A stretch of 64,000 bases of DNA, from the NCBI GenBank assembly GCA_963844865.1, contig CAWJPY010000006.1, positions 372,001 through 436,000 on the forward strand, written 5' to 3'. The stretch's first letter is position 1, and every line of letters begins with the position of its first letter. A model generated the notes under the pieces. That model searched no databases. It had not been told where the DNA came from and saw only the letters and a list, made by a program, of their open reading frames with translations. The stretch comes from CAWJPY01 sp963844865. GTDB taxonomy: Bacteria; Acidobacteriota; Thermoanaerobaculia; Thermoanaerobaculales; Sulfomarinibacteraceae. Shown in pieces: positions 15,135-24,256 of the stretch. Both the position numbers and the translations under genes were made by a program.

Positions 15135-16472
15135 TCAGGAGGGGAGGATGGAGCGCGAGGTTGGCCCAGCGGCGGTTCCTGAGCTGTTCGCGAGCCCTTC
15201 GTCGGCCTCGCCGGCCTCGGGGAAGACCAGGGTGACGGTGGTGCCCAGGCCCTCGGTGGAGTCCAGGCTGAGGCGGCCCCCCATGTGCTGCACCAGGTGC
15301 TTGACGATGGCCAGGCCGAGGCCGAGCCCGCCCCGCCCCGGGGTCCGCGCCCGCTCCACGCGATAGAAGCGCTGCAGCACCGCCTGGAGCTCGGCGGCAG
15401 GGATCCCGGCGCCGGTGTCCGCCACCTGGATGGTCACCTCGCCGCCGCCGGAGCTCGCCCGCACCTGGACCGTCCCGCCGTGGCGGTTGTACTTGACCGC
15501 GTTGTCCACGAGGTTGGACAGCACCCGGTAGAGGCCCCGCCGGTCGCAACGGCAATGCAGGCGCTCTGCAACTACGGTGCTCACGGTGACCCGCGCCCGC
15601 TCGGCCTCGGGCCGGAAGTCGCCCAGGACCTCCTCCACCACGCCACGCACCGGAACTGCCTCCAGCCGCAGGTCCACCTCACCGGCTTCGATGGAGGCGA
15701 GCTCGTACAGCTCGGCGGTCAGACGGTCGATGCGCTCCACCTGGCGGACCAGGACCTGGGCGAGCTCGGAGGGCACCTCCCCCTCCAGGGTCTCCACGGA
15801 GGTCCGGAGCACGGTCAGGGGCGAGCGCAGCTCGTGGGAGAGATCCTGGACGAAGCGGCGCCGAAACTCCGACGCCCGTCGGGTGAGGCCGACGTCGGAG
15901 AGCAGGCCCACCGCACCGCCGCCGCGCAGAGGAAAAGCCCGCACCTCCCACATCCCGCGGGGGTTCTCCACCACGGCCGGTCGCGGCTGCAACCCCCCCG
16001 CCGCCGCCTCGAACACCTCCACCACCGCAGGCTCACGCAGGATGTCCAGGAGGTGCGAGTCGCCGCGCACCTGGCGAACACCGCAGAAGCGCAGGGCCAT
16101 GGGGTTGATGAGGCGGATCCTGAGCTCGGAGGTGACCACCACCAGGCCCTCGCCCAGGCCCGAGGAGAGGTCCTCCAGGAGAGCGGCGAGCCGGTCCCGG
16201 TCCGCCGCGCACCGCGCCGTCTCGCGCCTGATGTCCCGCAGCAGCCATCGCGCCTCTTCCGGGGTGGTGGCGTCCAGCTCGGCGAGCAGAGCCAGGGAGC
16301 GCGCCGGCCCCTGGCGCCACAGGACGACATGGAGGACCGCAGCCACTACCGCGGCCAGGAGGAGCACGCCCGCCACCGCCGCCGGCCCGCGCCAGGCGGT
16401 CAGCACCGCCGCGAGCGCGGCGAGAGGAGACACCAGCAGGGCACCGAGGAGGAGGTGGCGGCGCCGGCTCAC
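15135..16472 (-). CDS. phoR: phosphate-regulon sensor histidine kinase
   Basis: A 445-residue membrane kinase. Two N-terminal membrane helices lie at about 6-25 and 30-50, then a PAS-like region (LVVVTSELRIRLINPMALRF). The HisKA phosphorylation site is DLSHELRSPLTVLRTSVETL near residue 218, and the ATPase domain shows the N box NLVDNAVKYNRHGG, G1 VADTGAGIP, F box FYRVERART and G2 GGLGLGLAIVKHLVQHMGG. It should phosphorylate PhoB under phosphate limitation and is inhibited through PhoU/Pst. GTG 16472 overlaps the phoB stop (GTGA), showing coupling; the longer open frame above is a phoB shadow. Confidence 0.92.
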   Translation of the reverse strand: MSRRRHLLLGALLVSPLAALAAVLTAWRGPAAVAGVLLLAAVVAAVLHVVLWRQGPARSLALLAELDATTPEEARWLLRDIRRETARCAADRDRLAALLEDLSSGLGEGLVVVTSELRIRLINPMALRFCGVRQVRGDSHLLDILREPAVVEVFEAAAGGLQPRPAVVENPRGMWEVRAFPLRGGGAVGLLSDVGLTRRASEFRRRFVQDLSHELRSPLTVLRTSVETLEGEVPSELAQVLVRQVERIDRLTAELYELASIEAGEVDLRLEAVPVRGVVEEVLGDFRPEAERARVTVSTVVAERLHCRCDRRGLYRVLSNLVDNAVKYNRHGGTVQVRASSGGGEVTIQVADTGAGIPAAELQAVLQRFYRVERARTPGRGGLGLGLAIVKHLVQHMGGRLSLDSTEGLGTTVTLVFPEAGEADEGLANSSGTAAGPTSRSILPS

Positions 16473-17155
16473 GCAAGGCCCCGGAAGCGGTAGCCCGCGC
16501 CGATGACGGTCTCGATGACGTCGTTGCCGAGCTTGGCGCGCAGGGCCCGGATGTGGACGTCGATGGTCCTGGTCTCCACCTCGCTGGACAGCCCCCATAC
16601 CCGCTCCAGGATCATCTCCCGGCTCGCCACCCGGGGCCGCACCCCGATCAGGTACCACAGGAGCTCGAACTCCTTCAGCGTCAGGCGCACCAGCCCACCG
16701 TCCACGGTCACGTCCATGGGTCCCTTGCGCACCACCAGCCGGCGGTCCGCGTACTCGTCCTCCGGCACCCCGGTGTCCAGGCTGCGCCGCCTCAGCAGGG
16801 CCCGGATCCGGCTCTTGAGCTCGCGCAGGGAGAAGGGCTTGGTCACGTAGTCGTCGGCGCCCAGGTCCAGGCCCAGCACCCGGTCGCTCTCCTCCACGCG
16901 GGCAGTGAGCATGATGATGGGCAGGTCGGCCACCGCCGGCGTGGAGCGCAGCTCCCGGCACACGCTGAGGCCGTCCAGGTCGGGCAGGTTGAGGTCCAGG
17001 AGAACGAGGTCGGGGGGCTTGGCCAGGATGCCCTCGAGGCCGTCGCGCCCGGTCAGGTAGCGCTCCACCTCGAAACCGTCACGCTCCAGGGCCAGGGCCA
17101 GGGTGGTCACCAGGTCCGGGTCGTCCTCCACCAGGGCGAGACGCTCGCGCGCCAT
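16469..17155 (-). CDS. phoB: phosphate-regulon response regulator, OmpR/PhoB family
   Basis: A 228-residue regulator. The receiver has Asp11-12, phospho-acceptor Asp54 in LVLLDLNLPDLDG and Lys near 104 (YVTKPFS). A winged-helix DNA-binding domain follows with LTLKEFELLWYLIG and the recognition segment TRTIDVHIRALRAKLG. It activates pst-type promoters by binding PHO boxes such as those proposed at 18109, 18161 and 21224. It lies between phoU and phoR in one leftward unit with 1 bp between phoU stop and phoB start. Confidence 0.94.
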   Translation of the reverse strand: MARERLALVEDDPDLVTTLALALERDGFEVERYLTGRDGLEGILAKPPDLVLLDLNLPDLDGLSVCRELRSTPAVADLPIIMLTARVEESDRVLGLDLGADDYVTKPFSLRELKSRIRALLRRRSLDTGVPEDEYADRRLVVRKGPMDVTVDGGLVRLTLKEFELLWYLIGVRPRVASREMILERVWGLSSEVETRTIDVHIRALRAKLGNDVIETVIGAGYRFRGLA

Positions 17156-17156
17156 C

Positions 17157-17825
17157 TCACTCCTCGCTGTCCGGATGCTGATGACGGATGAGCCGGCCCT
17201 CCGCCAAGTACACGACCTCCTCGCCGATGTTGGTGGCCTGGTCGGCGATGCGCTCCGCGAAGCGGGCCACCAGGATCAGGTCGATGGCGCGGGAGATGGT
17301 GGTCGGGTCCTCGATCATGTAGGTGAGCAGCTCCCGGAAGATCTGCCAGTACAGGCTGTCCACCTCGTCGTCGCGGTCGATGATGGCGCGCCCCGCGCCC
17401 GCGTCCCGGGCCACGTAGGCGGCGATGGCATCCGAGACCATGGCGTGGGCGAGGGCCAGCATCCGCGGCAGGTCGATGAGGGGCTTGAGCAGGGGGTACT
17501 TGCTCAAGTGGAGCACGCGCTGGGCGATGTTGACGGCGTTGTCGGCGATCCGCTCCAGCTCCGGCCCGAGCTTGATGGCCACGATCACGAAGCGCAGATC
17601 GCCGGCCGCGGGTTGGTGACGGACGATGAACTCGGTGGCGAGCCGGTCCACCTCCAGCTCCCACTGGTCGATCTCGTCGTCGCGCCGGATCACCTCCTCG
17701 GCCAGCTCGGAGTCCTGCGTGGTGAGGGCCTTGGCGGCGTCCGCCAGGGAGCTCTCCACGAGCCCGGCCATGACCAGGATGGCCTGCTTGAGCTGCTCCA
17801 GGTCCTCTTCGAACTGGCGGTGCAT
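17157..17825 (-). CDS. phoU: phosphate signalling protein PhoU
   Basis: A 222-residue all-helical peripheral membrane protein made of two three-helix PhoU repeats, each with a metal-binding E/D-rich motif: KLGPELERIADNAVNIAQRV and LVARFAERIADQATNIGEEV. It relays the state of the Pst transporter to PhoR. ATG 17825 (MHRQFEEDLEQ) fits the family start, with a GAGCGC tract upstream; the open frame extends 14 codons further. phoU-phoB-phoR is leftward, and the transport genes are divergent. Confidence 0.94.
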   Translation of the reverse strand: MHRQFEEDLEQLKQAILVMAGLVESSLADAAKALTTQDSELAEEVIRRDDEIDQWELEVDRLATEFIVRHQPAAGDLRFVIVAIKLGPELERIADNAVNIAQRVLHLSKYPLLKPLIDLPRMLALAHAMVSDAIAAYVARDAGAGRAIIDRDDEVDSLYWQIFRELLTYMIEDPTTISRAIDLILVARFAERIADQATNIGEEVVYLAEGRLIRHQHPDSEE

Positions 17826-18108
17826 GGCGCGCTCCTTTGTGCGTTCTGCCGGGACCACTATAGACACAAACCCCCAGAATCCTCCGGAATCGGGCAGTCA
17901 TCCCAACACCCGAGCCCGCGCCCCTGCCCGAGCCCGGGTTCGACGGAACCTCGCGTGCCGGGCGCGGACGCGGGAGGATGGGGACCTCCGCGCCTCCTTC
18001 GGTTCTGGACGGTCCGCGTTGGATACATCGCCGACCTCGCTCCCCCCGGCGCCCACGGCCCTGCCGGAAGCACAGGCCACCACAGGGACGTGAAGCCGGC
18101 GTCAAGCT
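17826..18108. other. intergenic region between phoU and the porin
   Basis: No gene seen. A GC-rich, roughly 6-bp-period tract (CACCCGAGCCCGCGCCCCTG) spans about 17909-17990. The remaining 18109-18227 carries the proposed PHO boxes and the porin ribosome-binding site GAGAAGGGAG. Confidence 0.6.
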
Positions 18109-18130
18109 CGTGTAAACGCAGTGTGAAACG
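18109..18130 (-). promoter_or_regulatory. putative PHO box facing phoU
   Basis: On the minus strand TTTCACA, then CTGC, then GTTTACACG: two TTYACA half-sites with an 11-bp pitch, matching the boxes at 18161 and 21224. It lies about 285 bp before the phoU start in the right orientation for phoUBR. Confidence 0.5.
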
Positions 18131-18160
18131 CCTACGACGCGAGCAGGGACTTAACGCCGC

Positions 18161-18181
18161 CTTCATGCGAAGTTCACACGG
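18161..18181 (+). promoter_or_regulatory. putative PHO box of the porin-pstS unit
   Basis: CTTCATG-CGAA-GTTCACACGG: 7-bp half-sites separated by 4 bp, ending about 46 bp before the porin start. It shares the half-site and flanking CGG with the box before the second pstS. Confidence 0.6.
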
Positions 18182-18227
18182 GGTGCCGAGACTGCGTCCC
18201 GGACGGAGATCGAGAAGGGAGTACGAC

Positions 18228-19553
18228 ATGATGCGACAACGTGTGATTGAAGGACTGCTCGCGCTCGTCGCCATGCTCGGCCTGGCGTCGATCGCCGGCG
18301 CGTCGGACATGGACCCGCTGCTCGAGCTCCTGGTGGCCAAGGGCGTGATCACCCAGGAGCAGGCCGAGGCCGTGCAGGCCGAGTACGACCGCACGCGCCA
18401 GAGCGAGGCAGCGGCGCCGGCGACTACACAGCCGACCGAGCCCGCCGCCGCGGATGGGACCGCCGCCGCAGCCGACCAGACCAAGACCGCCGCCACGGCC
18501 GCGCCGCCCACCTTCGAGCTGCCCAAGGCCCTGCAGGGGCTCAAGATCGGCACCCTGGCCTACATCTCCTACGAGGACGGACGGAGCTACCAAGGCGTCC
18601 CAAATGAGACCACCCACTACAGTCGGTACACGCTCAAGCGGGGTTACATCGACATCCAGAAGACGATCACCCCCTACCTGATGGCCCGGGTCACCCCGGA
18701 TCTGGTCCAGAACGCGACCGGCGACTGGGAGCTGCGGCTCAAGTACCTGTACGGCAAGTTCAGCTTCGCCGACTGGGGCGCTGTCACCTCGCCGTACGTG
18801 GAGTTCGGGATCGCCCACATGCCGTGGCTGGACTTCGAGGAGAGCATCAACCGTTATCGCATGGAAGGGACCATGTTCCTGGAGCGCAACGGCATCTTCA
18901 ACTCGGCCGACGTCGGCGCCATGGTGGGCGGCAACTTCGGCGGCGAGATGCCGGCCTCCTACAAGGAGAACGTGGACAGCCACTACGCCGGCCGCTACGG
19001 CTCCTTCCAGCTCGGCGTCTTCAACGGCACCGGCTACCATGCTCCCGAGAGGAACTCCAACAAGGTAATGGAGGCCCGCGTCAGCGTGCGGCCGGTCCCG
19101 GACGTGGTGCCCGGCCTCCAGCTCTCGGTGCTCGGCATCACGGGCAAGGGAGACCGGCCCGAGCCGGCTCCGGACTGGGACGCCTTCGACGTCATGGTCA
19201 GCTACGAGAGCCCCTGGGTCGTGGCCACCGGCCAGTACTACCGCGGAGCCGGCAACCAGGCCGGCACGGCGGTCCTGCCGTCGGGCGAGGCCCGCAAGCA
19301 GGAGGGTTACTCCCTGTTCTCCGAGGTGCGCTTCACACGCTCCGCCGACTTCAGCGTCATCGGGCGCTGGGACCACTTCGATCCCAACCGGGAGGACAGC
19401 GCCTCGGACATCCAGGATCGCACCATCGTCGGCGTCGCCTGGCAGTTTCTGCCCGGCAACTACTGGCTGCTCGCCTATGACAACCTGCACCACGACATCC
19501 CCAGCATCCCCAACGAGAGGCAGCTGCAGCTCACCCTGCAGCTGAAGTACTGA
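18228..19553 (+). CDS. phosphate-selective porin (OprP/OprO family)
   Basis: A 441-residue outer-membrane beta-barrel protein. The signal peptide is residues 1-26 (ending SIAGAS), followed by a short helical segment (LLELLVAKGVITQEQAEAVQ), an Ala/Thr/Pro-rich linker (about 50-85) and a barrel rich in alternating aromatic strands. It ends ERQLQLTLQLKY, with the terminal aromatic needed for barrel insertion. The pattern matches the phosphate-selective porin O and P family. ATG 18228 follows GAGAAGGGAG. It is the first gene of a rightward unit with pstS1 86 bp downstream, preceded by a putative PHO box; all point to phosphate uptake under starvation. Confidence 0.88.
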   Translation: MMRQRVIEGLLALVAMLGLASIAGASDMDPLLELLVAKGVITQEQAEAVQAEYDRTRQSEAAAPATTQPTEPAAADGTAAAADQTKTAATAAPPTFELPKALQGLKIGTLAYISYEDGRSYQGVPNETTHYSRYTLKRGYIDIQKTITPYLMARVTPDLVQNATGDWELRLKYLYGKFSFADWGAVTSPYVEFGIAHMPWLDFEESINRYRMEGTMFLERNGIFNSADVGAMVGGNFGGEMPASYKENVDSHYAGRYGSFQLGVFNGTGYHAPERNSNKVMEARVSVRPVPDVVPGLQLSVLGITGKGDRPEPAPDWDAFDVMVSYESPWVVATGQYYRGAGNQAGTAVLPSGEARKQEGYSLFSEVRFTRSADFSVIGRWDHFDPNREDSASDIQDRTIVGVAWQFLPGNYWLLAYDNLHHDIPSIPNERQLQLTLQLKY

Positions 19554-19639
19554 GCATGAGCTCCAGCATCGTCGAGCCCGGAGGCAGACGGCCGCTGCGT
19601 GCCGCGGGCACGGGCGTCCACCACCCACTGGAGGTGACC

Positions 19640-20704
19640 ATGAGATCCATCGTTCGTACCATCACCCTCGCCATTGCCGTCGCGGCCGTCCTGCTCGGCG
19701 CCCGCTGGGCGCCGACCGCCGAGGCCGCCGACAGGACCATCAACGGTGCCGGCGCCACCTTCCCCTACCCGGTGTACGCCCGCTGGGCCGACGCCTATGC
19801 CAAGCAGACCGGCGTGAAGCTCAACTACCAGTCCATCGGCTCCGGCGGCGGCATTGCCCAGATCAAGGCCAGGACCGTCGACTTCGGGGCCTCCGACGCG
19901 CCCCTCACGAAAGAGGAGCTGGACGCGATCGGCCTCGTGCAGTGGCCCCAGATCATGGGCGGCGTGGTGCCGGTGCTCAACGTGAAGGGCATCGCTCCCA
20001 ACCAGCTCAAGCTCACCCCGGAGCTGCTGGCCGACGTCTTCCTTGGCAAGGTCACCACGTGGAACGACCCGGCCATCGCCACGGTCAACCCGGGCCTGGC
20101 CCTGCCCAAGACCGAGATCACCGTGGTGCACCGCGCGGACGGCTCCGGCACGACCTGGATCTTCACCAACTACCTGGACAAGATCTCTGCAACCTGGCAC
20201 TCAGACGTCGGCACCGCCAAGGCCGTGTCGTGGCCGGTGGGCATCGGCGGCAAGGGCAACGAGGGCGTGGCCGCCTACGTGCAGCGGGTGAACGGCGCCA
20301 TCGGCTACGTGGAGTTCGCCTACGCCCTCCAGAACCACATGACGACCGCCAAGCTGGAGAACGCGGCAGGCCGCTTCGTCGAGCCCACCATCGCCTCCTT
20401 CCAGGCCGCAGCGGCCAACGCCGACTGGGCCAACGCCCCGGGCTTCTACGAGGTGCTCACCGACCAGCCCGGCGCCGACAGCTGGCCCATCACCGGGGCC
20501 TCCTTCATCCTCTTGTACAAGAACCAGGCCGACATGCGGACCGCGAAGGCGGTCCTCGACTTCTTCGCCTGGTCCTACGCCAACGGCGACCAGATGGCCA
20601 GCGAGCTCGACTACGTCCCCATCCCAGGCAACGTGGTCCAGATGGTCCAGGACATGTGGGCGTCCGAGATCACGGCAGGCGGCCAGAAGGTCTGGACCAA
20701 GTAG
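19640..20704 (+). CDS. pstS: phosphate-binding protein PstS, soluble form (PstS1)
   Basis: A 354-residue periplasmic phosphate receptor for the PstCAB transporter. The signal peptide (about 1-28, ending AEA-AD) has no lipobox. The mature protein shows NGAGATFPYPVYARW, the phosphate-binding SIGSGGGIAQIKA, DFGASDAPL and HRADGSGTTWIFTNYL motifs, as in PstS. ATG 19640 follows GGAGGTGACC. The intergenic TCC-rich leader after the porin holds no gene. A terminator follows at 20728. Confidence 0.95.
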   Translation: MRSIVRTITLAIAVAAVLLGARWAPTAEAADRTINGAGATFPYPVYARWADAYAKQTGVKLNYQSIGSGGGIAQIKARTVDFGASDAPLTKEELDAIGLVQWPQIMGGVVPVLNVKGIAPNQLKLTPELLADVFLGKVTTWNDPAIATVNPGLALPKTEITVVHRADGSGTTWIFTNYLDKISATWHSDVGTAKAVSWPVGIGGKGNEGVAAYVQRVNGAIGYVEFAYALQNHMTTAKLENAAGRFVEPTIASFQAAAANADWANAPGFYEVLTDQPGADSWPITGASFILLYKNQADMRTAKAVLDFFAWSYANGDQMASELDYVPIPGNVVQMVQDMWASEITAGGQKVWTK

Positions 20705-20727
20705 CCGTTCCGCTTCGATGGCTGGCG

Positions 20728-20752
20728 GCGGGCGGGGATCTTCCCCGCCCGC
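20728..20752 (+). terminator. intrinsic terminator after pstS1
   Basis: An 11-bp perfect stem (GCGGGCGGGGA / TCCCCGCCCGC) with a 3-nt loop, followed by TTCTTGG, 24 bp after the stop. Confidence 0.75.
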
Positions 20753-20765
20753 TTCTTGGTCAGCA

Positions 20766-21088
20766 GCGACTGCGATCGGCGACTGCGATCGGCGACTGCG
20801 ATCGGTGATCAGGTGATTCGCTCCGCGAGCTCGGTACCCGCGAACCTGAGACGCGCAAGGCTCGCCAGAGGGGGTGCCAGGCACCGTCGAAAACGGTTCG
20901 AGAATCTCTTTCGCTTCACTTGCGGCGGTGCCTGGCACCCTCTCTGGTGCTTCCGGAGCGAGAGATACAGCCACCTGCTGTTGCTCGCCGCGGCAGGAGC
21001 CGTCAGTCCGTCCGCGGCGCAGACCGCCATCGACGCCTTCGAGCACGTGCGGGCGATGACGTGGCGGCTGCTCAGCCCGACGGCGTGA
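20766..21088 (+). pseudogene. decayed four-helix-bundle gene split by a REP element (copy C)
   Basis: Begins with three perfect 13-bp repeats GCGACTGCGATCG (20766-20804), which look like an expansion of the gene's own sequence. Then comes the family segment DQVIRSASSVPANL, and the frame breaks into a complete REP-like element at 20865-20961. After it, SHLLLLAAAGAVSPSAAQTA and FEHVRAMTWRLL complete the C-terminal half to a TGA. The N-terminal third and about 25 central residues are missing. It is clearly related to the intact copies at 5540 and 38671. Confidence 0.85.
20865..20961. repeat. complete REP-like element inside copy C
   Basis: GGTGCCAGGCACC at about 20874-20886, GGTGCCTGGCACC at about 20927-20939, and the flank CTCTCTGGTGCTTCCGGAGCG. 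Nearly identical in plan to 12090-12195, it lies within the four-helix-bundle remnant. Confidence 0.85.
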
Positions 21089-21132
21089 TGACCGCCACGA
21101 CCAGTCACATGCCGGGGTGCGGCTGCGCACCG

Positions 21133-21197
21133 CCGCTGTCCGCTGTCGCTGATTGCCGACGCTGTTGACCGCCGCAGTCGCCGCCGCGGATTGCGGA
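21133..21197. repeat. degenerate 13-bp-period array
   Basis: Five exact 13-bp units: CGCTGTCCGCTGT, CGCTGATTGCCGA, CGCTGTTGACCGC, CGCAGTCGCCGCC, GCGGATTGCGGAC, directly followed by a GGGCGC-type 6-bp tract to 21219. Confidence 0.7.
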
Positions 21198-21223
21198 CGC
21201 GGGCGCGGGCGCGGGCGGCCACT

Positions 21224-21244
21224 CTTCACATGGTCTTTACACGG
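21224..21244 (+). promoter_or_regulatory. putative PHO box of pstS2-pstCAB
   Basis: CTTCACA-TGGT-CTTTACACGG, two half-sites on an 11-bp pitch, with a possible -10 (TAGGTT, 21251-21256) nine bases on and the pstS2 start 58 bp downstream. Matches the box at 18161. Confidence 0.65.
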
Positions 21245-21302
21245 CCACGCTAGGTTTTCCCGACTGCCCTGGGGAGGCCGCCCAGGGACCGAGGAATACA
21301 CC

Positions 21303-22381
21303 GTGACGATCCTCTCGAGAGCTACCGGCATCGCTGCCGTCGCGCTCGCCCTGGCGGCGGGTTGCGGGGCCCCTGCCCGACCTTCCGGCTCGCCCGCAGC
21401 CGGAGACGTCAACATCGCCGGCGCCGGCGCCACCTTCCCCTATCCGATCTACGCCCGCTGGGCCGCCGCCTACGCGGCCGAGACCGGGTCCAGGCTCAAC
21501 TACCAGTCCATCGGCTCCGGGGGCGGCATCGCCCAGATCAAGGCCGCGACCGTGGACCTCGGTGCCAGCGACGCCCCCCTCACCGGGGAGGAGCTGGACC
21601 GCCTGGGTCTGGTCCAGTGGCCCCAGATCATCGGCGGCGTCGCCCTGGTGGTGCACCTGGACGGCATCGCCCCCGACCAGCTCCGCCTCACCCCGGACCT
21701 GGTGGCCGGCATATTCCTGGGCGACGTGAAGACCTGGAACGACCCGGCCATCGCCGCCCTCAACCCCGGTCTGCCCTTGCCCGACCGGGAGATCGGGGTC
21801 GTGCACCGCGCCGACGCATCGGGCACCACCTGGATCTTCACCAACTACCTGTGCAAGGTCTCCGAGCCCTGGCGATCGCAGGTGGGCAACGACACCGCCG
21901 TGGCCTGGCCGGTGGGGGCGGGGGGCAAGGGCAACGAGGGAGTCGCCGCCTACGTGCAGCGCCTCACCGGCACCATCGGCTACGTGGAGTTCGCCTACGC
22001 CCTGCAGAACCACATGACCACCACCCTCCTGGAGAACGCGGCCGGCCGCTTCGTGGCGCCCTCGCTGGACACCTTCCGCGCTGCCGCCGCCAATGCGGAC
22101 TGGACCGGCGCCCCCGACTTCTCCACGGTGCTCACCGACGAGCCCGGGCCGGACAGCTGGCCCCTCACCGGCGCCTCCTTCATCCTCTTCCACAGGTCGC
22201 AGCCCGATGCGGCCAAGGCCCGGGAGGTGCTGGACTTCTTCGCCTGGGCCTTCGCCAACGGCGACCACATGGCCACCGAGCTGGACTACGTGCCCATCCC
22301 CGACGACGTGGTGCGGATGGTGGAGCAGATGTGGGCGACCGAGATCACCTCCGGCGGCCGCGCTGGATATGGACCCCATGA
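21303..22381 (+). CDS. pstS: phosphate-binding lipoprotein PstS (PstS2), frame shift near the end
   Basis: A paralogue of PstS1 with the same motifs (GAGATFPYPIYARW, SIGSGGGIAQIKA, ASGTTWIFTNYL), but its leader ends in a lipobox (ALAAGC, Cys near residue 20), so it should be a lipoprotein tethered to a membrane. Start is GTG 21303. Near 22362-22368 one base is out of step: the frame that carries the protein runs on without a stop, whereas the expected end (IWTP then TGA at 22379-22381, like WTK-stop in PstS1) lies in the next frame. With the correction its stop overlaps the pstC ATG (ATGA). Probably a sequencing error, as downstream genes show many more. Confidence 0.88.
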
Positions 22382-23391
22382 ACGCGGACGGCCCGAGCCG
22401 CGGGGCCGTCACGGCCATCCTCGCCCGAGTGCTCGGGCGGGACGGACCGCGGTCCACGGGGAGTCGCGGGGACGCCCTCTTCAGGGGCCTCACGGTGGCG
22501 GCGGCGTTCCTCGTGGTGCTGCTGACGGCGGGGATCCTCCTCGAGCTGGTGCGCCACTCCCGGCTGGCCATGGCCAAGTTCGGCTTCGGCTTCCTGTGGT
22601 CCGACGCGTGGAACCCCGTGACCGACCGAGTTCGGGGCGGCCAGCAGCATCTACGGCACCCTGGTCTCCACCGTCATCGCCCTGCGTCATCGCCGTCCCC
22701 CTGACCCTGCTCATCGCCCTCTTCCTGGTGGAGCTGGCGCCGCCCGCGCATCGCCAGCCGGTGGGCGCCGCCATCGAGCTGCTGGCGGCCATCCCCAGCA
22801 TCATCTACGGCATGTGGGGGCTGTTCGTCTTCGCCCCTTTCATGGCCGACCACGTGCAGCCGGCCCTCAAGGCGACCCTCGGGGACATCCCGTTCCTGGG
22901 CGCCCTCTTCCACGGCCCGCCCATGGGCATCGGCATGCTCACCGCCGGCATCATCCTGGCGCTGATGGTCCTGCCCTTCATCACCTCGGTGACTGCGCGA
23001 CATCTTCCCGATGGTGCCGGCGGTGGTCAAGGAGTCGGCCTACGGCATGGGCTCCACCACCTGGGAGGTGACCCGCAAGGTGACCGTCCCCTACGGCATG
23101 CGGGGATCGTCGGCGCGTGCTTCCTCGGTCTGGGCCGGGCCATCGGCGAGACCATGGCGGTGACCTTCGTCATCGGCAACGACCACCGACATCTCCGCCG
23201 TCGCTGTTCGCCGCCGGCAACAGCATCGCCTCGACCCTGGCCAACGAGTTCACCGAGGCCTCCGAGGACGTGTACCTGAGCTCCCTGGTGGAGCTGGGGC
23301 TGGTGCTCTTCGTCGATGACCTTCCTGCTCCAGGTGGCCAGCCAACTGTGGCTGAAGTCGACTCGAGCGCAAGAGCGCCGGGGGGGCCTGA
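22378..23391 (+). pseudogene. pstC: phosphate ABC transporter permease PstC, several frame breaks
   Basis: Membrane permease of the PstSCAB importer. Consecutive fragments in different frames give a full-length PstC: FLVVLLTAGILLELVRHSRL, PVTDEFGAASS, LLIALFLVELAPPAHR, AIPSIIYGMWGLFVFAPFM, the EAA-type loop KESAYGMGSTTWEVT, GLGRAIGETMAVTFVIGN and LGLVLFVMTFLLQVASQ. Single extra bases appear near 22627, 22684, 22994, 23186, 23200 and 23314. As every segment is well conserved, the gene is probably intact in the organism. The stop TGA 23389-23391 overlaps the pstA ATG. Confidence 0.8.
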
Positions 23392-24256
23392 TGAGGCCGC
23401 GCGATCCCTCGCGCGCCGCAAGCTCACCGACCTGCTCGTGAAGGCTGTGTCGGGCCTCGGCGCCATGGTCGGCATCGTCTTTCTGGTCTGGATCCTCTGG
23501 TCGTCGTCGCCCGCGGCGCGCGGCGCCATCAACTGGGGATTCTTCACCGAGCTGCCGGCGCCGCCGGGCATGGCAGGGCGGCGGGCTGGGCAACGCCATC
23601 GTCGGCACCCTGCGATGACCGGCGCTGGCCGCCGCTGATGGGCGTGCCCACCGGGCTGCTGGCCGGGGTCTATCTCGCCGAGTTCGGCAGCACGACGGCT
23701 TCGGCGCAGCTGGTGCGCTTCCTCGTCAACATCATGATGGGCATCCCCTCGATCATCGTCGGCGTCTTCGTCTACATCATCATGGTGGTGCCGGTGGGGC
23801 ACTTCTCCGGCTACGCCGGGGCGGTCTCGCTGGCCGTGATCATGCTGCCGGTCGTCGCCCGCACCACCGAGGACATGCTCGCCCTGGTGCCCAACGCCCT
23901 GCGCGAGTCGGCCCTGGCCCTGGGCGCGCCGCGCTGGAAGGTGACGCTCGGCGTGGTCTTTCGGGCCGCCAGGAGCGGCCTGATCACCGGCATCCTGCTG
24001 GCCGTGGCCCGGGTCAGCGGCGAGACCGCGCCGCTGCTCTTCACCGCCCTGAACAGCCCCTACTGGCCCACCACCTGAGCGAGCCGATCGGCAACCTGAC
24101 CGTCACCATCTTCAACTACGCCATGTCGCCCTATCCCGACTGGCAGGCGATGGCCTGGGGGGCGTCCTTTCTGATCACCGTCGGCGGTGCTGGCGCCGAC
24201 CGCTGACCCGCGCCTGCTCTGGTTCAGGAGTAGAAGCAATGGAGAAGACGTCCTGA
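23391..24256 (+). pseudogene. pstA: phosphate ABC transporter permease PstA, several frame breaks
   Basis: Second Pst permease. Fragments in sequence: KLTDLLVKAVSGLGAMVGIV, ARGAINWGFFTELPAPPG, MGVPTGLLAGVYLAEFGS, MMGIPSIIVGVFVYIIMVV, the ATPase-contacting loop ALRESALALGAPRWKVTLG, GETAPLLFTALNSPYWP and LTVTIFNYAMSPYPDWQAMA. Frame breaks lie near 23412, 23575, 23617, 24077 and 24184. The reconstructed stop TGA 24254-24256 overlaps the pstB ATG. Confidence 0.8.
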
